Position numbers and translations under genes: made by a program. The notes beneath the pieces were generated by a model. The model was given only the letters and a program-made list of their open reading frames with translations. It made no database searches and was not told the origin of the DNA. A stretch of DNA of 64,000 bases from Halovivax limisalsi (GTDB taxonomy: Archaea; Halobacteriota; Halobacteria; Halobacteriales; Natrialbaceae), in contig NZ_CP095757.1 of NCBI RefSeq assembly GCF_023093535.1, forward strand, positions 930,001 through 994,000, written 5' to 3'. Shown here one piece after another: positions 34,011-42,494 of the stretch (positions are counted from its first letter, which is position 1; each line of letters opens with the position of its first letter).

Positions 34011-34685
34011 CGTCGTCCGGAACGCCCGATCCCCCGCGTCGCCCAGGCCGGGGACGATGTAGCCGTCCTCGTCGAGGTGGTCGTCGATCGAGACGGTGAG
34101 GAGATCGGCCTCGGGGAACGCCTCGCCGACGCGGAGGAGCCCCTCCGGCGCGGAGACGGCCGAGAGCACGATGAGGTGTTCCGGGTTCGGGGCGCTGTCG
34201 ACGACGCGGTCGAGGACGGCGTTCATCGTCGACCCCGTCGCGAGCATCGGGTCCGCGACGATCACCGTATCTTCCTCGCGGATCTCGGGGAGTTTGACGT
34301 AGTCGACCGTGATCGGGAACGAGCCGTCGTCGGTTCGGCCACCCGCCTCGTCCCGGCTGGCGCTGATGACGCCCTGCCGGGCGCGCGGAAACGCCTTCAA
34401 CAGCCCCTCGACGAACGGCGTCGCCGCGCGCAACACGTTGACGATGACGACGTCCTCGAGCCCCTTGACGCGCTCGCCCATCGTGGCCTCGAGCGGCGTC
34501 TCGATCTCGACGTACTCGGTCTCCATGCGCCCGTCGATGATCTCGTAGCCGCAGATGCGTCCGAGTTTGACGAGCCCCTTCCTGAAGCTCACCTGTTCCG
34601 TCTCGACCGACCGGAGCCGAGAGAGCGTATCCCTGGCCAGCGCGTGCGTGACGAGGTACGCGTCGCCGCGATCTTCGATCGCCAT
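34008..34685 (-). CDS. upp: Uracil phosphoribosyltransferase
   Basis: A 225-residue enzyme that salvages uracil with PRPP to give UMP. It has the UPRT signatures [19 protein letters not shown], the PRPP loop [17 protein letters not shown] (residues about 148-164) and the uracil-binding C-terminus [14 protein letters not shown]. The ATG at 34685 ([11 protein letters not shown]) is the usual haloarchaeal start; the frame is open 25 codons further up. The stop codon lies inside the first repeat of the downstream array. Confidence 0.94.
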   Translation of the reverse strand: MAIEDRGDAYLVTHALARDTLSRLRSVETEQVSFRKGLVKLGRICGYEIIDGRMETEYVEIETPLEATMGERVKGLEDVVIVNVLRAATPFVEGLLKAFPRARQGVISASRDEAGGRTDDGSFPITVDYVKLPEIREEDTVIVADPMLATGSTMNAVLDRVVDSAPNPEHLIVLSAVSAPEGLLRVGEAFPEADLLTVSIDDHLDEDGYIVPGLGDAGDRAFRTT

Positions 34686-34827
34686 CTCGACTTCCCCTTC
34701 CGGCGCGTCGCTGTATAAGCTATCGATTCCTCGCAACGTCGGCTCGATCGTCGCGGCCACTGTCCGCTCACGCGTGATACGCGGACCCGGTCCGATCGAT
34801 TTCGCCCGGCGGGCTCCGGCGAGGAAG

Positions 34828-34858
34828 TTTATAACCCCGGCCCGCTTAGGACCGGGCC
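34828..34858 (+). promoter_or_regulatory. TATA box and inverted repeat before DUF5828 gene
   Basis: TTTATAAC at 34828-34835 is about 34 bp before the ATG at 34865. Just after it, GGCCCG-CTTAGGAC-CGGGCC forms a 6-bp inverted repeat (34839-34844/34853-34858), mostly between the TATA box and the expected start site. Confidence 0.45.
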
Positions 34859-34864
34859 AGTCGG

Positions 34865-35584
34865 ATGGAAGAGAGTATCTCCGGGTTCAAGGTCCGCGGC
34901 GACTGGAGCACGGTCGTCGAGCACGGCGAACGGATAACCGCGGCCCTGCGAGACGCAGGCGCTCACGACCCAACGACCGAGGCCGGCGAGCAATACGCCG
35001 AACACTTCGAGGAGTGGGACGACTGGCGCCCGAAGTCCCACGAACGACTCGAAACCGACGTCAACGAGAAGACGGCCGAGCAGGCCCGCCTCAACGAGGG
35101 CAAGGGAGAGAAGGCGGGGAAAGGACCGGACGAAGATATCAAGACCGCCGGCGAGAAGCTCTCGGAGTCCTACGCGGCGCTCGAATCGGACGACGCCGAC
35201 GAGGCCGTCACCAACTGGCGCGAGTCGATCGATTACGTGGCGCGCGCGGCCGACTCGGCGAGCCGCAAGGCGATCCGGCGCGTCGAGGACACTGTCTACC
35301 AGCGCGTGATGACCCAGCTCGCGCCCTACTACTTCGACAACGAACTCGTCAGCGCGAACGTCCAGCAATCCGGCGGGGCCAACGGCGCCGACGAGTTCAC
35401 CTTCGAGGTCAACGTCAACGACGACGACCTCAAAGCGCGCGTCTCCGAGACGCTGGCCGACCTCGACGACGAGATCGACCGCTGGCACGTCGAGACGGAG
35501 AAGGACACCGCGGCCGCGGAGGCGATCGAGGGCGCCGAACCGCCGCCGGAGCCCGAAGATCCCTCGAAGTCGACGACGACGTAG
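34865..35584 (+). CDS. DUF5828 family haloarchaeal protein
   Basis: A 239-residue, highly acidic, largely helical protein beginning [21 protein letters not shown], with a lysine-containing centre ([20 protein letters not shown]) and a conserved [22 protein letters not shown] region. This set of features is that of DUF5828, a haloarchaea-specific family of unknown function. The tail is Pro/Ser/Thr-rich. It is divergent from upp and followed on the same strand by a PiT-like permease. Confidence 0.75.
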   Translation: MEESISGFKVRGDWSTVVEHGERITAALRDAGAHDPTTEAGEQYAEHFEEWDDWRPKSHERLETDVNEKTAEQARLNEGKGEKAGKGPDEDIKTAGEKLSESYAALESDDADEAVTNWRESIDYVARAADSASRKAIRRVEDTVYQRVMTQLAPYYFDNELVSANVQQSGGANGADEFTFEVNVNDDDLKARVSETLADLDDEIDRWHVETEKDTAAAEAIEGAEPPPEPEDPSKSTTT

Positions 35585-35768
35585 CGACCTCCTCGTCGCC
35601 GCGCGTTTCGCCTCGCCGACCGGGCTGATCGCCGGCCCCGCCGCGACGACCGACCCGGTGTCGCGCCTCGGTGTCGACCCGCCGTCGGCGACGACCGCCA
35701 CCGGGGACTGGACTGGAACGGGCGGCGGTCGGCAGGCACTTGTACTCACCGCCAGTACGGCCCGGTAA

Positions 35769-36953
35769 ATGGTCGAGATCGCGACGCTCGCGACCTTCGT
35801 CGTCGCCGCCGGGGCGAGTCTCTTCATGGCGTGGTCGATCGGCGCCGGCTCCAGCGGGTCGACGCCGTTCGCCCCGGCCGTCGGCGCCAACGCGATCTCG
35901 GTGATGCGGGCGGGCTTTCTCGTCGGCCTCCTCGGCCTGGCCGGCGCCTTGCTCCAGGGCCAGAACGTCTCCCAGGCGATGGGCAGAGAGCTCATCGCGA
36001 ACGTCTCGCTGACGCCCGGCGCGGCCACCCTCGCGCTCTCGATCGCCGCGGTGCTCGTGGCGACCGGCGTCTTCGCGGGCTACCCGATCGCGACGGCGTT
36101 CACGTCGACGGGCGCCGTCATCGGCGTCGGGCTCGCCCTCGGGGGCGATCCCGCGTGGGCGAAGTACGGCGAGATCGCCACCATGTGGACGCTGACGCCG
36201 TTCGTCGGCGGGTTCGTCGCCTACCTGATCGCTCGCGCGCTGCGCGACGAACCGCTACCCGAGCGGGTCATCGTGATCGGCCTGGCGGGCCTCGTCGGCG
36301 TCGTCGTCGCGAACATCGAGTTCGCAATCCTGGCCAGCGGGGACGGGAGCGCCTCGATCGCCGCGGCGGGCGCCGCGTTCCTTCCGGGTCCGGCCCTCGC
36401 CGGGTCGGCGGCCGTCACCGCGCTGGTCGTGCTGGGCTGGATCGGTCCCACGGCGGTCGGGATGCGCGGCGCACCCCTCCGCACCGAGCGTCGCTTCCTC
36501 CTCGTGATGGGCGGGCTCGTCGCGTTCTCGGCCGGCGGCAGCCAGGTCGGCCTGGCGGTCGGTCCGCTCGTCCCCCTCGGCGAAAACGTCGGGGTTCCGC
36601 TCGCGGCCCTGCTCGTCGGCGGCGGCGTCGGACTGCTCGTCGGCTCCTGGACCGGCGCGCCGCGGATGATCAAGGCGATCTCGCAGGATTACTCCTCGCT
36701 CGGCCCCCGCCGCTCGATCGCGGCGCTCATCCCGTCCTTCGCCCTCGCGCAGGCCGCCGTCCTCTTCGGCATCCCCGTCTCGTTCAACGAGATCGTCGTC
36801 AGCTCGATCATCGGTAGCGGCTACGCGGCGAGTTCCGGCGGGGTCAGCGGCCGCAAGATGGGCTACACCGTCCTCGCCTGGATCGGCTCCTTCGTCGTCG
36901 CCTTCGTCGCCAGCTTCGTCGGTTTCACCGCGGTGCAGGCGCTCCTGGGATGA
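35769..36953 (+). CDS. PiT-family inorganic anion permease 3
   Basis: A 394-residue membrane protein with PiT motifs in both halves: GAGSSGSTPFAPAVGANAIS and FSAGGSQVGLAVGPLVPL, plus the late SSIIGSGYAASSGGVSGRK segment. It differs from the other two permeases of the window in lacking the GLGWGRATR/GALTAEE loop and in the second motif (GGSQVGLAVGPL instead of G.SNV.NA.AP), so it may carry another anion. It is a family member by fold; substrate unknown. Confidence 0.82.
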   Translation: MVEIATLATFVVAAGASLFMAWSIGAGSSGSTPFAPAVGANAISVMRAGFLVGLLGLAGALLQGQNVSQAMGRELIANVSLTPGAATLALSIAAVLVATGVFAGYPIATAFTSTGAVIGVGLALGGDPAWAKYGEIATMWTLTPFVGGFVAYLIARALRDEPLPERVIVIGLAGLVGVVVANIEFAILASGDGSASIAAAGAAFLPGPALAGSAAVTALVVLGWIGPTAVGMRGAPLRTERRFLLVMGGLVAFSAGGSQVGLAVGPLVPLGENVGVPLAALLVGGGVGLLVGSWTGAPRMIKAISQDYSSLGPRRSIAALIPSFALAQAAVLFGIPVSFNEIVVSSIIGSGYAASSGGVSGRKMGYTVLAWIGSFVVAFVASFVGFTAVQALLG

Positions 36954-37041
36954 GTCCGGTGGCGAGGCTGGTTCGGTTCGGCGCGACTGGGGCCGTCGAT
37001 ATCGAACGGCCTAATTGGTTCGACCGCCGACGATGGCGTAC

Positions 37042-37686
37042 ATGACCGACTCCTCGCGCGTCGAGTGGCACCGTGACGCCGACACCTCGCTCGCGATCCG
37101 GCTCCCCTGGGCCCTCGGCGTCGGCTCGCTGCTGGCGGCGATCTCGCTCGTCGTCTTCGGCCGGGTCTTCGGTCTCGCCACCCAGATCGGCGGCCAAAAG
37201 GCCGTCATCGGCCTCCTGTTCGTCGTCGGCGGGGCCGTCCTCGCGGGCGCGTTCGTCCGGACCCGTCGGGCGTCGGCGGGCAGCGATGGCGGCCCGTCCG
37301 TGCAGTTTCACCGCGGCGTCGACGCGGCCGTCGGCGCCGTCGCGATGGGGGCCGTGATCTTCGGGCTCGATACCTACGTCGAGGGGAGCGTCGGCGAGCT
37401 GCTCGCCGCCGCGACGATCCCGATCGGACTCGGCCTGCTGGTGCTCGCGATCTTCCTGCGCTCGACCGGCATCTACGATCGCGAGGCGGAGGTCATCTAC
37501 CTCTACGATCCCGAAGAGGCGATCGACCTCGACGACCTCGAGTCGGTCTCGGCGCGTCACCTGGGCGCCTCGGCCTACACCCGACTCCGGTACCGGACGC
37601 CCGACGGGGAGTACGTCCCCGGTCCGCGCCGACTGATCCTCCCCTCGGCCGTCGCGCGCGAGCTCGAGGCGACGCTCGCCGGCTGA
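37042..37686 (+). CDS. Membrane protein, unknown function
   Basis: A 214-residue protein with about five hydrophobic helices (residues 20-70, 85-145) and a soluble C-terminal domain (EVIYLYDPEEAIDLDDLESVSARHLGASAY...YRTPDGEYVPGPRRLILP) that may be a PH-like or small beta domain. Start: ATGs at 37033 and 37042 are both possible; the later one fits better with an AATTG box about 28 bp before it. No family recognised. It is convergent with the CNNM gene. Confidence 0.6.
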   Translation: MTDSSRVEWHRDADTSLAIRLPWALGVGSLLAAISLVVFGRVFGLATQIGGQKAVIGLLFVVGGAVLAGAFVRTRRASAGSDGGPSVQFHRGVDAAVGAVAMGAVIFGLDTYVEGSVGELLAAATIPIGLGLLVLAIFLRSTGIYDREAEVIYLYDPEEAIDLDDLESVSARHLGASAYTRLRYRTPDGEYVPGPRRLILPSAVARELEATLAG

Positions 37687-37768
37687 AGCCACCGACGGGA
37701 CGTACCGCCGGTCAGGACGGTGTCGCGGACCCGCTGCAAGTCGCCCGACACGAAACGGGCCGTGGTTC

Positions 37769-39148
37769 TCACTCCTCGATCTTCTCCGCCTGCGGCGGCT
37801 CCTCGGCTTCGCTCGGCTCCGGCTTTTCGAGTCTCGCTTTCATGATGCGGGTGTTCTCGACGCGTTCGACCCGGATCTCGATGCCGTCGAAGTGAATCGA
37901 TTCGCCCTCCTCGACGAGGCGACCGGCGCGGTTGAAGATGAAGCCGGCGATGGTCTCGAACTCCTCCCCCTCGGGCAGGTCGATGTCGAGGGCCTCGTTG
38001 ACGTCTTCGATGTTCACCTCGCCGCGGACGACCATCGTCCGCTCGTCGATCGTCTCGATGGGTTCGTCCTCGCCGCCCTCCAGGATCTCGCCGACGATCT
38101 CCTCGACCATGTCCTCCATCGTCACGAGTCCCTCGGTGGTGCCGAATTCGTCGATGACGATGGCCATGTGCATGCGGTTCTCCCGCATCTCGGCCAGCAG
38201 TTCGTCGACGTTCTTCGACTCGGGCACGTGCAGCGTCGGCTGGATGACGTCGTCGATCTCCAGGTCGCCGTCTTCGGTCTCGCCGTAGTTTCGATCGCGG
38301 ACCAGGTCGCGGATGTTGACGACGCCGAGGATGTTGTCGAGGCTGTTCTCGTAGACGGGGATGCGGGCGTGCCCGCTCTGGATGCAGGTCTCGATCGCCT
38401 CGTCGACGCTCTCGTCGACGGCGACGGCGGTCACGTCGAGGCGCGGGGTCATCACCTCCTTGACGATGGTGTTGTTGAAGCGGAAGATCCGCTGGAGCAT
38501 CTCGTGTTCCTCCTCCTCGAGGACGCCCTCGCGCTCGCCCGACTCGATCATCTCCTGGATCTCGTCGCGCGTGACGTAGGGCGACTCGATCTGGCCGGAG
38601 GAGCCGGTCAGCCGGTTGACCTGGCGGGTGAGGTAGTCGAACAGGACGACCAGCGGCAACAGGAGGTACTCCGAGGCTTTGAGCGGGCCGGCGACGCGGA
38701 TCGACCACGACTCGGTGTTCTCGACCGCGTAGGACTTCGGCGCGCTCTCGCCGAACAGCAAGACGATGGCCGTGATTCCGAACGTCGCCATGAAGACACC
38801 GACCAGCCCGCCGAAGTGAAGCGACAGCACCGCCGTCGCGATCGACGACATCGCGATGTTGACGATGTTGTTTCCGACGAGGATCGTCACGAGCAGTCGG
38901 TGCGGGTCCTGCTTGAGCGTCTTGACCCGATCCGCTCCCGGGACGCCCTCCTCGACGAGCCCGTCGATCCGGTGTTTCGGCAGCGAGAACAGCGCGATCT
39001 CCGAGGAGGAGAAAAAGGCAGAGAGCAGTAACAGGATGACGATGGCGACGCTCCCGAGGATCGTCACCGTCGATTGTGCGAGCCTGATGCCGGTGAACGG
39101 GATCTCGTAGGCGGCGAGGACCCAGCCAGTCATCGTCGAGTGCACCAT
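37769..39148 (-). CDS. CNNM/HlyC-CorC type transporter (DUF21 + CBS pair)
   Basis: A 459-residue protein with four domains: an N-terminal signal and DUF21 membrane domain (residues 30-190, SSEIALFSLPKHRI, LVGNNIVNIAMSS, ESAPKSYAVEN), a CBS pair (about 215-335, VMTPRLDVTAVAV, ARIPVYENSLDNILGVV), and a C-terminal CorC_HlyC domain (MVVRGEVNIEDVNEALDIDLP). Family members export Mg2+ or other divalent cations and are regulated by nucleotide binding to the CBS module. Complete and of the expected length; acidic C-terminus. Confidence 0.92.
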   Translation of the reverse strand: MVHSTMTGWVLAAYEIPFTGIRLAQSTVTILGSVAIVILLLLSAFFSSSEIALFSLPKHRIDGLVEEGVPGADRVKTLKQDPHRLLVTILVGNNIVNIAMSSIATAVLSLHFGGLVGVFMATFGITAIVLLFGESAPKSYAVENTESWSIRVAGPLKASEYLLLPLVVLFDYLTRQVNRLTGSSGQIESPYVTRDEIQEMIESGEREGVLEEEEHEMLQRIFRFNNTIVKEVMTPRLDVTAVAVDESVDEAIETCIQSGHARIPVYENSLDNILGVVNIRDLVRDRNYGETEDGDLEIDDVIQPTLHVPESKNVDELLAEMRENRMHMAIVIDEFGTTEGLVTMEDMVEEIVGEILEGGEDEPIETIDERTMVVRGEVNIEDVNEALDIDLPEGEEFETIAGFIFNRAGRLVEEGESIHFDGIEIRVERVENTRIMKARLEKPEPSEAEEPPQAEKIEE

Positions 39149-39367
39149 TGACTGGCTGACGTTTGTACTCGCCCGGATTAACGTTTGCCATGTCGGAAAC
39201 CAACCGTCTCACCCGACGAGGCCGCCGTACATTCCGATTAGACCGGATTGAGGGCCCCGGCGAGCCGAGCGTTCGGTCGTCCCGGCACCCGCGACCGCGA
39301 ACGTCCCCTCCCGGCGACCGGTGCCGCAACCGGGCCGTTTTCGGCGCTTCGGTCCGTAGGGGGTTCC

Positions 39368-39691
39368 ATGTCGTCCGACGCGATTGCCTCGACCACCGAA
39401 ACCCCGTCGATAACGCTCTACCGGCTCCAGGGCTGTCCGTACTGCGAGCGCGTCGTCAGAGTCCTCGACGAGCTGGACCTCGCGTACCACTCCCGCTTCG
39501 TCGAACCGCTTCACTCCCGACGAAACGCCGTCAAACGCGTCGCCGGCACCCGAACGGTCCCCGTCGTCGTCGACGAGCGGACCGGGGTGACGATGGCCGA
39601 GAGCGCGAACATCGTCTCGTACCTGGAGACGACCTACGGGGAGTCGGCGACCGACGAGGTGTCAGCCGTCGCGGCCGGAGGTGAAGACTGA
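39368..39691 (+). CDS. Glutaredoxin/GST N-terminal domain protein
   Basis: A 107-residue thioredoxin-fold protein with the active motif GCPYCERV (CxxC) near residue 23 and the cis-Pro loop TRTVPVVVDE, then SANIVSYLE typical of the GST N-terminal domain. It probably reduces disulfides or low-molecular thiols. The stop codon TGA (39689-39691) is directly followed by the GTG start of the next gene, so the two are coupled. The ATG at 39368 is used; the upstream frame is arginine-rich. Confidence 0.85.
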   Translation: MSSDAIASTTETPSITLYRLQGCPYCERVVRVLDELDLAYHSRFVEPLHSRRNAVKRVAGTRTVPVVVDERTGVTMAESANIVSYLETTYGESATDEVSAVAAGGED

Positions 39692-40261
39692 GTGGTCGAC
39701 TTCGACGTCGTCGACCTCGGCCCGACCGATCACGTCGCCGTCGGCGAGACGGCGCCCGACTTCACCCGCCCGCTCGCGACCGCCGAGGAGTGGGCCGACC
39801 GCTCGCTCGCGTCGATCGCCGACGACGGTCCCACCGTCCTGGTCTTCACGACGATGGCCGGCGCCTTCCTCGCGAAGTACACGCTGACCGAGCTTCGCGA
39901 TCGCGGCGTCGGGATCGCGGATCCCGTCCACGGCGCCGACGCCGACGATGCCGTCGCCGCGACCGATCCCGGGTCCGACGCGGCGACCGTCGTCGCCGTC
40001 TCCATCTCGAGTCCGTACGAACTCGTCCGCTTTCTCGACGAGAACGAGTTGCCCTACGGCGTCTTCTCGGATCCCGCGAACGAGGTTGCCGAGGCCTACG
40101 GCGTCGTCCACGACCTCGACGGCATGGCGGCCATCGCGGAACCCCGGCCGGCGATCTTCGTTCTCGACGACGAGCGGACGATCGAGTACGCCTGGGTGGC
40201 CGAGGAGTGGCCCGACACGCCGCCGTACGACGACGTCGAAGCCGCGATCGACGATCTGTAA
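39692..40261 (+). CDS. Peroxiredoxin-fold protein without cysteine
   Basis: A 189-residue protein with the AhpC/TSA fold pattern: GETAPDFTRPLA at the N-terminus, VLVFTTMAGAFLAKYTLTELRD where the peroxidatic Cys should be, AVSISSPYELVRFLDENELPYGVFSDP, and PAIFVLDDERTIEYAWVAEEWPD. There is no cysteine at all in the sequence, so it cannot work as a classical peroxiredoxin; it may be a structural partner of the glutaredoxin-like protein upstream. GTG start immediately after that gene. Confidence 0.8.
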   Translation: MVDFDVVDLGPTDHVAVGETAPDFTRPLATAEEWADRSLASIADDGPTVLVFTTMAGAFLAKYTLTELRDRGVGIADPVHGADADDAVAATDPGSDAATVVAVSISSPYELVRFLDENELPYGVFSDPANEVAEAYGVVHDLDGMAAIAEPRPAIFVLDDERTIEYAWVAEEWPDTPPYDDVEAAIDDL

Positions 40262-40318
40262 CCGATCCCGACCGATTCGAACGCTACGTTTTTTCTCCCC
40301 GATTCCCCACTATCGAGT

Positions 40319-40903
40319 ATGAGTGCGATCCGCGAGGCGGCCGAGGCCGTCGCCGACGGCGAGCTGGTCGTCTACCCGACCGAAACCGTCTACGGCCTCG
40401 GCGCGGACGCGACGAATCCGGCGGCGGTCGAGCGCGTCTTCGAGGCGAAGGGCCGCGACCGCTCGAACCCGATCTCGCTCGCGGTGCCGTCGGTGCCCGC
40501 CGCGCTCGAACACGTCCACGCGAGCGACCGGGAACGCCGATTCATGGCGACGTTCCTGCCGGGCCCCGTCACGGTACTCTGTCGCCGCCGCGATAGCGTC
40601 CCGGACGTGTTGACGTCCGGTCGCGAGCGCGTCGGCGTTCGCGTCCCGGATCACCCGCTCGCGTTGCGACTCTGCGAGCGGGCCGAGCGCCCGATCACGG
40701 CGACCAGCGCGAACGTCAGCGGCAATCCGAGCGCCCGGACGGCGAGGGACGTCGACCCCGCGATCCGCGAGGCGGCCGCGGTCGTCCTCGACGGCGGCGA
40801 GACCGGCGGCACCGAGAGCACCGTCGTCGACGTCTCGACGGAGACGATTCACCGCCGCGGCGCGGACGCCGAGCGGATCGAACGCTGGCTCGCGGCGAAC
40901 TGA
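40319..40903 (+). CDS. L-threonylcarbamoyladenylate synthase (Sua5/YciO/YrdC family)
   Basis: A 194-residue enzyme that makes threonylcarbamoyl-AMP from threonine, bicarbonate and ATP for the tRNA t6A37 modification. It has YPTETVYGLGADATN (residues 20-34), the KGRDRSNPISL loop, FLPGPVTVL and the SANVSGNPSARTARDV segment with the STVVDVS C-terminal strand. It is the short form without the Sua5 C-terminal domain. An ATG at 40319 follows an AT-rich TTTTTT box at about 40290, about 28 bp upstream. Confidence 0.9.
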   Translation: MSAIREAAEAVADGELVVYPTETVYGLGADATNPAAVERVFEAKGRDRSNPISLAVPSVPAALEHVHASDRERRFMATFLPGPVTVLCRRRDSVPDVLTSGRERVGVRVPDHPLALRLCERAERPITATSANVSGNPSARTARDVDPAIREAAAVVLDGGETGGTESTVVDVSTETIHRRGADAERIERWLAAN

Positions 40904-40933
40904 GTCGGGGGCTCGCGTCGAAGCGACGGTCGG

Positions 40934-41605
40934 TTATCCGCGACGACGCTCAAGCCGCGAGCGAAGGGTTCGCGTCCGGACACCGCACCGGGGCGCGTAG
41001 GTGCAGGTCTCGCACTTCGAACGGTCGTCGATCCGCGGCGGCGGACCGTCGATCTCACGGACCGTACGAAGCGTGCGGCGGTAGGCGGCTTTTCGTCGCG
41101 TCGTCAGGTCGATCCGTCGGACGACGCCGTGGGCCGGGTACTCCACGGTGGCCGTCTCGACCGGCTCCCCGTTGGCCCAGGCCAGCGCCTTCGCGGCGGC
41201 GACGGCCGTGACCGAGTGGGTCTCCCAGACGCCGCGGTCGGGCGGCGCGCCGGTCGCGACGACGGCGGGTTCGAGCGGCGAATCGAGCACCTTGTCGACG
41301 ATGCCGCGACAGTCCCGCCCCGCGACGAGGACCTCGCGGTCGGCGGGCGAACAGAGGTCGTCCCACCGGTCGTTCGTCGTCCGCGCGCGGTTGAGCCGCG
41401 CCTGGTAGGTCGCCGGATCGACCGCGATCGGCGCCGACGCGAGCGATTCGTGATCGGCGGTGAGGGAGTCCGCGTACCGGAAGGCCAGCTCGCGGATCCG
41501 CTCGACGCGCGGCGGCGGTTCCCGGCCGTCGGCGACGCGATCGTAGTAACACTGGCGAGGACAGTACGCGGCCGACCGTAACTCGCTGAACGTGACGAGT
41601 GACAC
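40934..41605 (-). CDS. Cas4-like protein with four cluster cysteines but no CRISPR
   Basis: A 223-residue protein with the Cas4/RecB-type layout: an N-terminal CPRQCYYDR, a central GRDCRGIVDKVL carrying the motif II Asp, and a C-terminal CETCTYAPRCG, so Cys residues that could hold a 4Fe-4S cluster are present. Where active Cas4 nucleases have the E-x-K motif, this protein reads EPAVVATGAP, so the catalytic pair seems lost. No cas genes or repeats are in the window. A TATATAAA box (41626-41637, minus-strand reading) lies about 26 bp before the ATG, suggesting a leaderless transcript. Confidence 0.72.
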   Translation of the reverse strand: MSLVTFSELRSAAYCPRQCYYDRVADGREPPPRVERIRELAFRYADSLTADHESLASAPIAVDPATYQARLNRARTTNDRWDDLCSPADREVLVAGRDCRGIVDKVLDSPLEPAVVATGAPPDRGVWETHSVTAVAAAKALAWANGEPVETATVEYPAHGVVRRIDLTTRRKAAYRRTLRTVREIDGPPPRIDDRSKCETCTYAPRCGVRTRTLRSRLERRRG

Positions 41606-41654
41606 GGGGCCTCTCGCCCGCCGTTAGTATATAAACCTTCGAACGAGAAGAGCG

Positions 41655-42242
41655 TCAGAACGAGACGTCGGTCTCCATCCCCTCGGTCGCGTCCTCGAGG
41701 CCGTCCTCGCGGGCGTCGGCGGCCATGCGCGTGGTGAGGTCGGCGTCGGCCAGCAGGCTGTCGAACTCGTCGCGGTAGCGGTCGTTCGCCGCGCGCGATT
41801 CGGCCTGCGCCGCCGCGATGGCGCGATAGCGTTCGATCTCGTCGACGGAGACGTCGTACTCCGTCGCCAGCGTTGCCTCGTCAGCCTCGCGCTCCCGTAG
41901 CGCGCCGAGATCGATCTCGGGGACCTCGTCCTCGTCGATCAGGTGCAAGGCCATGCGCGCCTGGAACACGTCGGTCGCGTCGACGCCGAGTTCGTCGGCG
42001 ATCGCCGCGTCCGAGTGTCCCTCGTAGAACTCGTAGGCGACGGCGACCAGCTCCGACGTCGAGAGCGACGTCTCGAATCCGTATCGGTCCTGCATCTGTT
42101 CGACGACGCCCTCGACGCGCTCTTCGACCGTCCGATCGTCCTGGTCGAGCGACCCGCGCTCGTCCTCCTGGGACTCGGTGACCGTCTCCTCGTCGGTCAC
42201 GCTCGTGAAGATATCGCGCAATTCCTCCGTCTTCTCGTCCAT
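41655..42242 (-). CDS. Conditioned medium-induced protein 4 (Cmi4) family
   Basis: A 195-residue acidic, mostly helical protein of the haloarchaeal family annotated as 'conditioned medium-induced protein 4', found next to mcm in many haloarchaea. It has a STSELVAVAYEFYEGHSDAAIADELGVD segment that resembles a helix-turn-helix and a second SVDEIERYRAIAAAQ helix. The likely role is regulatory or DNA-associated; unproven. A TATA-like TTAAATAC (minus reading, 42266-42275) lies 26 bp before the ATG. Divergent from mcm. Confidence 0.75.
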   Translation of the reverse strand: MDEKTEELRDIFTSVTDEETVTESQEDERGSLDQDDRTVEERVEGVVEQMQDRYGFETSLSTSELVAVAYEFYEGHSDAAIADELGVDATDVFQARMALHLIDEDEVPEIDLGALREREADEATLATEYDVSVDEIERYRAIAAAQAESRAANDRYRDEFDSLLADADLTTRMAADAREDGLEDATEGMETDVSF

Positions 42243-42494
42243 GCGTGGGTACTCCCGACGGGCGGGTATTTAAGGCTGTTGCCAGGTGGCGGCGGTCGGG
42301 ACGCGGTCACACGCCTGCTCGGCAGTCGGCCCGAGTCGGCCACCGGGCCCAGTCCATCGGGCGATCGATCGGGAGACTGCGGGTCTGGTGGCGTACCGAA
42401 CGCCCGTCTCCGTCACCGGCGCTGACAGTGCGGCGCTCTAGTACCACTCGGATGTACGCGGGTTTATACGGGATGACCGCCCTAGGCGAGTGCA

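Noticed and set aside
33498-34718. 406-codon plus-strand ORF across the repeat array and upp
   Set aside because: Made of the repeat array plus antisense of upp; the 64-bp unit shifts frame each copy.
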